Shown: piece by piece, positions 6,172-12,657 of the stretch
Position numbering within the stretch: position 1 is the stretch's first letter
Layout: each line of letters starts with the position of its first letter
DNA from: CAG-390 sp045633005
GTDB lineage: Bacteria > Bacillota > Clostridia > Oscillospirales > CAG-272
Direction: 5' to 3'
Assembly: GCA_045633005.1 (NCBI GenBank)
Contig: JAZQXT010000034.1
Span: 1-12,657 of the forward strand
DNA: 12,657 nucleotides
Position numbers and translations under genes: made by a program
The notes under the pieces: model-generated
The model's database searches: none
Told to the model about the DNA's origin: nothing
What the model saw: the letters and a program-made list of their open reading frames with translations, nothing else

Positions 6172-7410
6172 TTACCAATTATAAATCGGATACTTTGCGC
6201 AAAGCTCGGCTACGCCCTCGGCGATTGAAGCCTTCTTTGCTTCGAAATCAAATACGGAGTCGGCAATGAAGCCTGCGATCTTCTCCATATCAGCCTCCTT
6301 GAAGCCGCGGGTGGTAACTGCGGGAGTACCTACGCGCAGACCCGAGGTAACTGCGGGCTTTCTGGGATCGTTGGGAACTGCGTTCTTGTTAGCGGTAATG
6401 TGTACGCTGTCAAGTCTGACCTCAAGGTCGCGTCCCGTGCAATCGGTGTTTGCAAGGTTAAGAAGCATAAGGTGGTTGTCGGTGCCGCCCGTAAGAAGCT
6501 CTACGCCGCGTGCGGTAAGACCTTCTGCAAGAGTCTTTGCATTAGCAACGACCTGCTTCTGATACTCAACGAATTCGGGGCGAAGTGCCTCGCCGAAGGC
6601 AACAGCCTTTGCGGCGATGATGTGCATAAGAGGGCCGCCCTGCGTGCCGGGGAAGATAGCCTTGTCGATCTTCTTTGCAAACTCCTCACGGCAGAGTATC
6701 ATACCGCCGCGGGGACCGCGCAAAGTCTTATGCGTGGTGGTGGTTACAACGTGAGCGTGGGGAACGGGGCTCGGATGAAGTCCTGCGGCAACGAGACCTG
6801 CGATGTGCGCCATATCTACCATAAGGTATGCGCCAACCTCGTCAGCGATCTCACGGAACTTTGCGAAATCAATAATTCTGGAATATGCGCTTGCGCCCGC
6901 AACGATGAGCTTGGGCTTGCACTCAAGCGCGGTTGCGCGGACCTTATCGTAGTCGATAAGTCCCGTATCAGCCTCTACGCCATAGGAAACGATGTTGAAA
7001 TATTTACCCGAAATGTTAACGGGAAGACCGTGGGAAATGTGTCCGCCGTGAGCAAGGTTCATGGAAAGAACGGTGTCACCGGGGGAAACGAGAGCAAAGA
7101 ATGCGGCAAGGTTTGCGTTAGCTCCGCAATGGGGCTGAACGTTAGCGTGCTCCGCGCCGAAAAGACGGCAAGCGCGCTCACGGGCGATGTTCTCGACCTC
7201 GTCGACAAACTCACAGCCGCCGTAGTAGCGCGCTGCGGGATAACCCTCGGCGTACTTGTTGGTAAGTACTCCTCCTGCGGCAAGAAGAACTGCCTCGGAA
7301 ACGATATTCTCGGATGCGATAAGCTCGATGTTGCCCTGCTGACGCTTAAGCTCTCTGCCACAAGCGGCGGCTACGTCAGAGTCAAACTGGGATAATTTTT
7401 CAAAAAACAT
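6172..7410 (-). CDS. glyA: Serine hydroxymethyltransferase
   Basis: The protein has 412 residues, normal family length, counting from the ATG at 7410. AAGGGAG sits 8 bp before it; a GTG 9 bp further upstream lies too close to that site. The enzyme converts serine and tetrahydrofolate to glycine and 5,10-methylene-tetrahydrofolate in the cytoplasm. Landmarks: ELIASEN (29-35), LTNKYAEGYP (49-58), YYGGCEFVD (62-70), AHGGHISHG (120-128), VDMAHIAGLVAAG (198-210) with the PLP-binding Asp199, and TTTTHKTLRGPRGG (223-236) with the Schiff-base Lys228. One oddity is PHCGANAN (93-100) where the family usually has PHSGxQAN, so a Ser near the PLP phosphate is Cys. The gene appears monocistronic, with its own promoter and a hairpin behind it. 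Confidence 0.97.
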   Translation of the reverse strand: MFFEKLSQFDSDVAAACGRELKRQQGNIELIASENIVSEAVLLAAGGVLTNKYAEGYPAARYYGGCEFVDEVENIARERACRLFGAEHANVQPHCGANANLAAFFALVSPGDTVLSMNLAHGGHISHGLPVNISGKYFNIVSYGVEADTGLIDYDKVRATALECKPKLIVAGASAYSRIIDFAKFREIADEVGAYLMVDMAHIAGLVAAGLHPSPVPHAHVVTTTTHKTLRGPRGGMILCREEFAKKIDKAIFPGTQGGPLMHIIAAKAVAFGEALRPEFVEYQKQVVANAKTLAEGLTARGVELLTGGTDNHLMLLNLANTDCTGRDLEVRLDSVHITANKNAVPNDPRKPAVTSGLRVGTPAVTTRGFKEADMEKIAGFIADSVFDFEAKKASIAEGVAELCAKYPIYNW

Positions 7411-7445
7411 TTTCAACACTCCCTTGTTTTTAATTTATCCTTGTA

Positions 7446-7474
7446 ATTATAACACAGTCTTGCACATTTGTCAA
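7446..7474 (-). promoter_or_regulatory. Perfect-consensus sigma-A promoter of glyA
   Basis: On the minus strand TTGACA (7469-7474) and TATAAT (7446-7451) match the consensus in all 12 positions, with a 17-bp spacer. Just upstream is a T8 run (7476-7483) that may act like an UP element. The predicted start near 7439 leaves a leader of about 29 nt, too short for a riboswitch, so control is likely at initiation or absent. Strong expression is expected. Confidence 0.9.
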
Positions 7475-7533
7475 CAAAAAAAACGCTGTGTGCGCCATTT
7501 CGTGCTTATAACCTAATTTATGGCAAAAAAACT

Positions 7534-7553
7534 TGTTTATTTTAGCGTGTTTA
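7534..7553 (+). promoter_or_regulatory. Possible operator: direct repeat TGTTTA upstream of the sugar operon promoter
   Basis: TGTTTA occurs at 7534-7539 and 7548-7553, 14 bp apart, ending 13 bp before the -35 box at 7567. Spaced direct repeats at this position are the style of AraC-type activators. In an AT-rich gap this may be chance, and no regulator gene is in the window. Confidence 0.25.
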
Positions 7554-7566
7554 ATCGTTTTTTCTC

Positions 7567-7595
7567 TTGACTTTACCTCTATATATAAGTATAAT
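7567..7595 (+). promoter_or_regulatory. Sigma-A promoter of the sugar operon (divergent from glyA)
   Basis: TTGACT (7567-7572) and TATAAT (7590-7595) are 17 bp apart, one mismatch from consensus. The predicted start near 7602 gives a leader of about 29 nt, containing AGGAGGG at 7618-7624 six bases before the GTG start at 7631. The promoter shares a 220-bp divergent gap with glyA. Confidence 0.85.
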
Positions 7596-7630
7596 TATAA
7601 TGGATTTTAATTTGGTCAGGAGGGATAGCT

Positions 7631-8869
7631 GTGTTTGGTCAGAACGACAACATACGAATAGGCATTTTCGGTCTGTGGCGCGGTGGCTCGTACATACGCT
7701 CCCTGCTCCTCCTTCCCAACGTGACCGTCACCGCCTTCTGCGAGAGAATGGCCGACAGAGTCGACAAAAATCTTGAAAAGTTTGCCGACCAAAAGGAAAA
7801 GCCCGCGGTATTCACCGAGCCCGAGGCATTCTTCGCATCGGGGCTTTTCGATGCTGTGATACTTGCCAACTATCTGCCCGAGCACGCGAAATACGCCATA
7901 AAGGCACTCCGTCTCGGCATACACGTGCTTTGCGAGACTACCGCCGCGGCAACCATGGCGGACGCGGTCGAGCTTTGCCGCGAGGCAGAAAAGGCGAGAG
8001 AGCGAGGCGTGCTTTATATGATGGCGGAAAATTATCCGTACTCGTGCAGCTGCACCGAGCTTCGCAAGCTCTACCGCACGGGCAAGTTCGGCAAGATGAT
8101 GTTTGCCGAGGGTGAGTACGTTCACCCCATGGACCCCGAAAACTCTTCATTCTACAACAGCCCCACGATTCAGGGCAAATACCATTGGCGGCGTTACCTG
8201 CCCGTCACCTACTACTGCTCGCACTCGCTTGCGCCCATTATGTACGCAACGGGCGAGCGACCTACGCGAGTTATGGCAATGACGGCAAAGGACACCACCG
8301 AGCATATCTCCGAATTCAAGCGGCTTCGCGCCGACCTTGTAGGAGTGATGCTTCTTTCCACCGACGGCGGCGCGGTACTGCGCATAAACGGCTCGACCTA
8401 CTGTCCGCCCGAGGATAATTGGTACAGAATAAGCTGTACGCGCGGCTCCGTTGAGACCGTGCGCGGCGAGCAGACCAAGGTGCGCGTCGCATACAACAAA
8501 TGGGACACGCCCGAGGGCGAGGAGCAGGAATACTTCTACACTCCCGAATGGACGGAGGATAAGGAAGCGGCTGACTCCACGCGCCACGGCGGCGGCGACT
8601 ATTTCGTAGTCCGCGCCTTCATCGACGCGCTTCGCGGCAACGCCGAGCCCTTCCCCGACGTATACGACTCCTGCTGTATGGCGGCTGTCGGCATCCTCGG
8701 CTGGAAGAGCGCACTTGACGGAGTGCCGTACGACATTCCCGACTTCCGAAGCGAGAGCGACCGCAAAAAGTGGGAAAACGACCGCGACAACCCCTTCCCC
8801 GATTTTGAAACGGGGGAGCATTCCCTACCCTACTCCACCGTCCCCGTCGACGCGGGTGAGGATTGGTGA
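7631..8869 (+). CDS. Gfo/Idh/MocA-fold protein, divergent (possible NAD-dependent glycosidase-like or inactive oxidoreductase)
   Basis: The protein has 412 residues and starts at GTG, 6 bp after AGGAGGG. The N-terminal half is a Rossmann domain of the Gfo/Idh/MocA type (IRIGIFG, then FDAVILANYLPEHAKYAIKA, then GIHVLCE). Two signatures are altered. The GxGxxG loop reads GLWRGG (14-19), with Trp16 in place of the second glycine. The EKP triad reads ETT (102-104), so the lysine usual in dehydrogenases is missing. The C-terminal half has YHWRRYLPVTYYCSHSLAPIMY (184-205) and HGGGDYFVVRAF (319-330). These resemble motifs of Gfo/Idh/MocA members acting on glycosides, such as GH109, which cleave glycosidic bonds by a redox cycle with bound NAD. 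That resemblance is from memory and only suggestive. First gene of the plus-strand operon. Fold is confident; activity and substrate are unknown. Confidence 0.82.
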   Translation: MFGQNDNIRIGIFGLWRGGSYIRSLLLLPNVTVTAFCERMADRVDKNLEKFADQKEKPAVFTEPEAFFASGLFDAVILANYLPEHAKYAIKALRLGIHVLCETTAAATMADAVELCREAEKARERGVLYMMAENYPYSCSCTELRKLYRTGKFGKMMFAEGEYVHPMDPENSSFYNSPTIQGKYHWRRYLPVTYYCSHSLAPIMYATGERPTRVMAMTAKDTTEHISEFKRLRADLVGVMLLSTDGGAVLRINGSTYCPPEDNWYRISCTRGSVETVRGEQTKVRVAYNKWDTPEGEEQEYFYTPEWTEDKEAADSTRHGGGDYFVVRAFIDALRGNAEPFPDVYDSCCMAAVGILGWKSALDGVPYDIPDFRSESDRKKWENDRDNPFPDFETGEHSLPYSTVPVDAGEDW

Positions 8870-8882
8870 AAAACGATAATCT

Positions 8883-8895
8883 CCGCCATTGGCGG
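8883..8895 (+). repeat. Small hairpin in the gap between the two Gfo/Idh/MocA genes
   Basis: CCGCC (8883-8887) and GGCGG (8891-8895) form a 5-bp stem with loop ATT in the 76-bp gap. No U-tract follows, so it is not a terminator; it could stabilise an mRNA end. It is followed by GTGAAT, one base short of the GTGAAAT linker of the array after recR, and may be a decayed unit of that family. Confidence 0.35.
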
Positions 8896-8945
8896 TGAAT
8901 ATAAAGTAAAAAATAAAAAACATTATAAAGAAAGGTGTTTTTCAA

Positions 8946-10100
8946 ATGAGCAATGAGAAAAAGACCGTCCGCTTTGCCATTATAGGCTGCGGACTGATGG
9001 GCCGTGAGTTTGCTTGCGCGGCAGCACGCTGGTGTCAGCTTTCCGACCGTTCCATCCCCCGCCCCGAGATCGTCGGAGTTTGCGATCTCTCCGAGGACGC
9101 ACGCGCTTACTTTACCGATAATTTTGATTCGATAAAGTACAGCACCGCCGACTATCACGAGCTTCTTGAGAAGGACGATATCGACGCAGTTTACTGCGCC
9201 GTTCCCCACAATCTGCACAAGAAGTTTTACGTTGACATCATCAACGCAGGTAAGCACCTGATGGCTGAAAAGCCCTTCGGTATCGACCGCGATGATAACG
9301 CCGCTATCCTTGAGGCTATCAAGGCACATCCCGAGGTCGTCGTTCGCTGCTCAGGCGAATTCCCCTACTTCCCCGGCGCGCAGGAGATGATCCGTTGGAT
9401 CAGAGAGGGCAACGCGGGCAAGATCATCGAGGTACGCTCGAACTTCCGCCACTCCAGCGATATGGACGTTACCAAGCCCATCAACTGGAAGCGCCGCATC
9501 GAGATCAACGGCGAGTACGGCTGTATGGGTGACCTCGGACTTCACGCCGAGCACATCCCCTTCCGCCTTGGCTGGATACCCGAGGACGTTTACGCATACC
9601 TTTCCGACATCGTTAAGGAGCGTCCCGACGGCAAGGGCGGCGTAGCTCCCTGCCTTACTTGGGATAACGCACACCTCGTCTGCAACGTTTGCGACGGCGG
9701 CGATTGCTTCCCCCTTATTATAGAGACCAAGCGTATGTGCCCCGGTGCTACCAACTCTTGGAACATCGAGGTAGACGGACTCAACCAGTCCGCACGCTTC
9801 TCCACCGACGACCCCAACGCATTCTTCTACACCGAGCCTCGCGGACGCGAGCAGGCGTGGTGCCGCGTTGACGTCGGACACAAGCCCATGATCCCCACCG
9901 TTACGGGAAGCATCTTCGAGTTCGGCTTTACCGACTCCATGCTCCAGATGTGGGCGACCTTCATCTGCGAGGTCAGCGGAATCGAAGTTCCCTTCGGTTG
10001 CCTGCGCCCCGAGGAGACCGAGCTTTCCCACAGACTTCAGACCGCCGCGCTCATCTCTCACAAGGAGCGCCGCGCCGTTAAACTCGAGGAGGTAAAATAA
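8946..10100 (+). CDS. Gfo/Idh/MocA family NAD(P)-dependent oxidoreductase
   Basis: The protein has 384 residues. The Rossmann domain is canonical: FAIIGCGLMG (10-19) with intact GxGxxG, IVGVCDLSEDA, and IDAVYCAVPHNLHKKFYVDIINAGKHLMAEKPFGID carrying the EKP triad with Lys109. The C-terminal substrate domain has GEYGCMGDLGLHAEHIPFRLGW (189-210), where Asp196 and His200 match the family's catalytic acid/base positions. Members oxidise or reduce a hydroxyl of a sugar, sugar acid or inositol. AAAGGTG (8931-8937) precedes the ATG by 8 bases. It lies 76 bp after the first oxidoreductase-like gene and 1 bp before the aminotransferase. Codon use is markedly richer in C-ending codons (ATC, AAC, TTC) than in the preceding gene, which suggests strong expression. 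The keto product could feed the aminotransferase; that link is inference. Confidence 0.93.
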   Translation: MSNEKKTVRFAIIGCGLMGREFACAAARWCQLSDRSIPRPEIVGVCDLSEDARAYFTDNFDSIKYSTADYHELLEKDDIDAVYCAVPHNLHKKFYVDIINAGKHLMAEKPFGIDRDDNAAILEAIKAHPEVVVRCSGEFPYFPGAQEMIRWIREGNAGKIIEVRSNFRHSSDMDVTKPINWKRRIEINGEYGCMGDLGLHAEHIPFRLGWIPEDVYAYLSDIVKERPDGKGGVAPCLTWDNAHLVCNVCDGGDCFPLIIETKRMCPGATNSWNIEVDGLNQSARFSTDDPNAFFYTEPRGREQAWCRVDVGHKPMIPTVTGSIFEFGFTDSMLQMWATFICEVSGIEVPFGCLRPEETELSHRLQTAALISHKERRAVKLEEVK

Positions 10101-10101
10101 A

Positions 10102-11643
10102 ATGTTTAAGGACGTAAAGTATTCTCTTTCCTCTCTTATAGGAAAGTCTTATTTCGAGGGTGTGGCTCGCGCCAACGCCTTCTTCGGCAAGATGAGCTAC
10201 GACGAGGCTATGGCTATCGCCAACGAGGAGGTAAGCTTCTTTGACGCCGCTACGCAGGCAAAGAACGACTCCCTGCTTGACCTTGTCGGCACTACCGTTA
10301 TCGAGCCCATGGCTGACGATAACAACGACGGTGCGCCCACCGATTCCTTCCGCAAGGCAGAGGACAAGAACGCATCTCCCCTCGGCGGCTACGGCTGCTT
10401 CCGTCTCGGCGAGGACGGCAAGCTCTACCTCATCGGTAAGAGTGAGCACTATCACGCATCCCTCGGTCACGCCTTTGCAGGCTACAAGCTCATTGACAAC
10501 GCCCGCAAGCTCGGCGTTCTCAACGCTACCCACAACAACACCCGCGGTTACATAACCCGTCTGCACGAGCGTCGCATCGTTGCCGCCGCAAACGGCATCG
10601 CTGACAACGACGACAAGGCACTTGACGCAGTTATCGCGTCCAAGGAAAAGGGCGTTCTCAACCGCGTTATCAACCTTGAAACAGGCTCTCTCGCCTGCGA
10701 GGCAGGTATGAAGATGATGCTCGCACGCTTCTACCACCTCTCCCCCGAGCTTCCCGCGCCCAAGTACGCAGGAAAGACCCCCGTATTCTTCGTTATGGCT
10801 GACAAGGCAGGCGGACTTACGGGCAACTACCACGGCACTACCGTTATCGCACAGACCCTGCGCGGTCTGTGGGAGGACTTCCGCGAGAAGGCTGACGGCG
10901 CCGAGATGTGGAAGGTCGTTTCCGTCCGTCCCAACGACGTTGAGGACTTCCGCGCAAAGCTTGAAAAATACAACAGCGGTAACTACAAGACCGCAGGCTT
11001 TATGCACGAGATCATTATGATGAACTACGGCGGAACCAAGCTTGAGCCTGAGTATCTGCGCGCAGTTTACGACCTCTGCCACGCTTGCGACACTCCCACC
11101 ATGGTCGACGAGATCCAGACGGGTATGTGGTACGGAAGCGTATTCCTCTTCCGCCGCTACGGTCTTAACCCCGACTTTGCCGTTATCGGTAAGGGCTTCC
11201 CCGGTGGCGAATACCCCGCAAGCCGTATCGTGACCACCGCCGAGTACGATAACCTTAACCAGTTCGGCGCACTCGTTACCAACGGTCAGGAGGAGCTTGC
11301 CGCTCTCGCATACATCATCACCATCAAGTACGTTCAGGAAAACGCCGAGGAGCTTGACCGCATCTCCGACCTCTTTGAGGACGGACTCAAGGCTCTTTGC
11401 GTAAAGTATCCCAAGAAGCTCGTTGCGGCTGACGGACTCGGACTTCTTGCAGCTCTGCACTTCCACACCGTTGAGGAGGCAGCAATATTCACCAAGAAGA
11501 TGCACACCTATTGCATCGACGCATCCGCACAGCTCTACAAGCCCAACTGCGTGCCCGGCGTTCTCTTCAAGCCACCGGTGATCACCACCGAGGCTACCGC
11601 AAACAAGATCCTCTCCGTACTTGATTCCATTCTCGCTGAATAA
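10102..11643 (+). CDS. Class III pyridoxal-phosphate aminotransferase, long form
   Basis: The protein has 513 residues, longer than the usual 420-460. AGGAGG (10087-10092) lies inside the end of the previous gene, with one base between stop and start, so the two are tightly coupled. Class III landmarks: GSLACEAGMKMMLARFY (195-211), GNYHGTT (241-247), MHEIIMMNYGG (301-311), MVDEIQTGM (334-342) with the PLP-ring Asp336, and DFAVIGKGFPGGEYPASR (358-375) with the Schiff-base Lys364. LVTNGQEELAALA (391-403) matches the usual Thr-containing phosphate contact only loosely (Thr393). The N-terminal roughly 90 residues, including DNNDGAPT, are not part of a standard class III start that I recognise. 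The enzyme should transfer an amino group to or from a carbonyl compound, perhaps the product of the adjacent oxidoreductase. Confidence 0.9.
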   Translation: MFKDVKYSLSSLIGKSYFEGVARANAFFGKMSYDEAMAIANEEVSFFDAATQAKNDSLLDLVGTTVIEPMADDNNDGAPTDSFRKAEDKNASPLGGYGCFRLGEDGKLYLIGKSEHYHASLGHAFAGYKLIDNARKLGVLNATHNNTRGYITRLHERRIVAAANGIADNDDKALDAVIASKEKGVLNRVINLETGSLACEAGMKMMLARFYHLSPELPAPKYAGKTPVFFVMADKAGGLTGNYHGTTVIAQTLRGLWEDFREKADGAEMWKVVSVRPNDVEDFRAKLEKYNSGNYKTAGFMHEIIMMNYGGTKLEPEYLRAVYDLCHACDTPTMVDEIQTGMWYGSVFLFRRYGLNPDFAVIGKGFPGGEYPASRIVTTAEYDNLNQFGALVTNGQEELAALAYIITIKYVQENAEELDRISDLFEDGLKALCVKYPKKLVAADGLGLLAALHFHTVEEAAIFTKKMHTYCIDASAQLYKPNCVPGVLFKPPVITTEATANKILSVLDSILAE

Positions 11644-11663
11644 TTTATAATAAGGAAAAAAAT

Positions 11664-12657
11664 ATGTACTTTTTAGGTATAGATATCGGTTCTACCGCCG
11701 TTAAGGCTGCCGTTCTGCGCGTTGGCGTGGACGGCAAGCCCGATGGCGTGATCGGACGCGGAAGCGCCGATTACCCCACCTACTACCCCGTAGAAAGCGG
11801 CGTAGAGCAAAACCCGAGCGATTGGAACAGAGCCACCGTTTCCGCAATCCGCTCCGCAGTTTCCTGCGTTGACGACCACGAAAGACGCAGTATTTCGGGA
11901 ATCTCCTTCTCCTCGCAGGCAGGAAGCATCTACCCCGCCGACGAGAATAACGTTCCCATGCACGACGCACTGACGTGGATGGACCGCCGCGCCACCAAGG
12001 AAGCGGAGGACGTTGCCGCGGCTCTCGGCGCTGATAACATCCGCGACAAGTGCGGCTGGCCCGTCGCCCCCACCGACTGCATATCCAAGCTTTTGTGGCT
12101 CTCCCGCAACAAGAGCGAGATCTTTGGCGCGGCAAAGCATTTTTACACCACTCAGGAGTCCGTTACGGGTTACCTTTGCGGTAACTTCGTTACCGACCCC
12201 ACGGGAATGGTTCTTTCCCGCCTTTACGATTACAAGAAGGGTGAATACATCTCCGAGGCGCTTGAGCTTCTCGGCATAAGTGCCGACAAGCTCCCCACGG
12301 TTGCTCCCTGCGGCTCGCTTGCGGGTACGCTTCTGCCCGAGGTCGCAAAGCTTTGCGAGCTTGAGGCGGGCATCCCCGTATACGTCGGCGCACACGACCA
12401 GTACTGCGCATCCCTCGGTAGCGGCGTGACCGAAAACGGTCAGCTCCTTATCGCTACGGGTACTGCGTGGGTAATATTCGGCGTTTCGCCCTCTCCCATC
12501 AGCAATCCCCCCTATCCCGCACCCTGCACGCACCCCATAAACGGCAGATTTGGCGTTATGAAATCTCTTGCGGGCTGTGGCGGCGCACTCGGCGCATTTG
12601 CCGCATCCTGCGGCACGACGCCCGCGGCACTCGACCTTGAAATTGAGATGGAGGGCG
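11664..12657 (+). CDS. FGGY-family carbohydrate kinase (xylulokinase-like), C-terminus cut by window edge
   Basis: The first 331 residues are seen; family members have about 480-510. It starts 20 bp after the aminotransferase with AAGGA upstream. The first actin-like domain opens with FLGIDIGSTAVKAAVL (3-18), the phosphate-1 loop with Asp7. VEQNPSDW (48-55) and TWMDRRA (104-110) are equivalent to the family's VEQDP and W-x-D-x-R substrate region. VYVGAHDQYCASLGSG (239-254) contains the expected catalytic base Asp245. LLIATGTAWVIFG (261-273) is the start of the second nucleotide-binding loop. FGGY kinases phosphorylate ketoses, polyols and related compounds with ATP; the substrate cannot be told from this fragment. 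Being in the operon, it probably traps the sugar-like substrate or product as a phosphate ester. Confidence 0.93.
   Translation, partial: MYFLGIDIGSTAVKAAVLRVGVDGKPDGVIGRGSADYPTYYPVESGVEQNPSDWNRATVSAIRSAVSCVDDHERRSISGISFSSQAGSIYPADENNVPMHDALTWMDRRATKEAEDVAAALGADNIRDKCGWPVAPTDCISKLLWLSRNKSEIFGAAKHFYTTQESVTGYLCGNFVTDPTGMVLSRLYDYKKGEYISEALELLGISADKLPTVAPCGSLAGTLLPEVAKLCELEAGIPVYVGAHDQYCASLGSGVTENGQLLIATGTAWVIFGVSPSPISNPPYPAPCTHPINGRFGVMKSLAGCGGALGAFAASCGTTPAALDLEIEMEG

Noticed and set aside
6400..7395. 331-codon open frame on the plus strand opposite glyA
   Set aside because: Antisense shadow of a highly conserved enzyme; no family resemblance and no ribosome binding site.
7411..7440. Glycine or other riboswitch in front of glyA
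   Set aside because: The predicted leader is only about 29 nt, too short for an aptamer.
10078..11505. 475-codon open frame on the minus strand opposite the aminotransferase gene
   Set aside because: It is an antisense shadow produced by the strong codon bias of the aminotransferase; the plus-strand protein has clear class III motifs and a good ribosome binding site.

Overview
The window looks like chromosome from an uncultured or poorly known Clostridia-type Firmicute (gut Oscillospirales/Christensenellales-like is my guess). Support for this: the order SRP RNA - dnaX - ybaB - recR, a large SRP RNA with an Alu domain, AGGAGG-type ribosome binding sites, near-perfect sigma-A promoters (TTGACA-17-TATAAT) and moderately GC-rich coding sequence with AT-rich gaps. 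No mobile element, CRISPR array, tRNA or rRNA is visible.

Left third, minus strand: a NUDIX hydrolase, an MFS transporter and a membrane-anchored glycerophosphodiester phosphodiesterase (cut by the left edge) form a tight operon with a 4-bp overlap and a 4-bp gap. Its own promoter is at 2838-2866. Between that promoter and recR lies a 325-bp non-coding stretch filled with structure: a strong terminator, two isolated hairpins, a heptamer tandem repeat, and five different perfect hairpins separated by four identical 7-nt linkers. The last hairpin contains the recR stop codon.

Middle, minus strand: a large SRP RNA (scRNA) with its own promoter, then dnaX (DNA polymerase III tau/gamma), ybaB/ebfC (nucleoid protein) and recR (recombinational repair), a classic Firmicutes housekeeping group. 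Upstream of it is monocistronic glyA (serine hydroxymethyltransferase) with a perfect consensus promoter.

Right third, plus strand: a probable four-gene (or longer) operon is read divergently from glyA. It encodes a divergent Gfo/Idh/MocA-fold protein lacking the usual GxGxxG and EKP signatures, a canonical Gfo/Idh/MocA oxidoreductase, a long class III aminotransferase and an FGGY sugar kinase (cut by the right edge). The set suggests uptake-independent metabolism of a sugar, polyol, cyclitol or amino derivative: oxidation or NAD-dependent glycoside cleavage, transamination and phosphorylation. The substrate cannot be read from the sequence, and I do not recognise it as a named pathway.

The most unusual items are the hairpin/linker array after recR, the undescribed-looking sugar operon with its atypical first enzyme, and a five-residue insertion inside the Nudix box.
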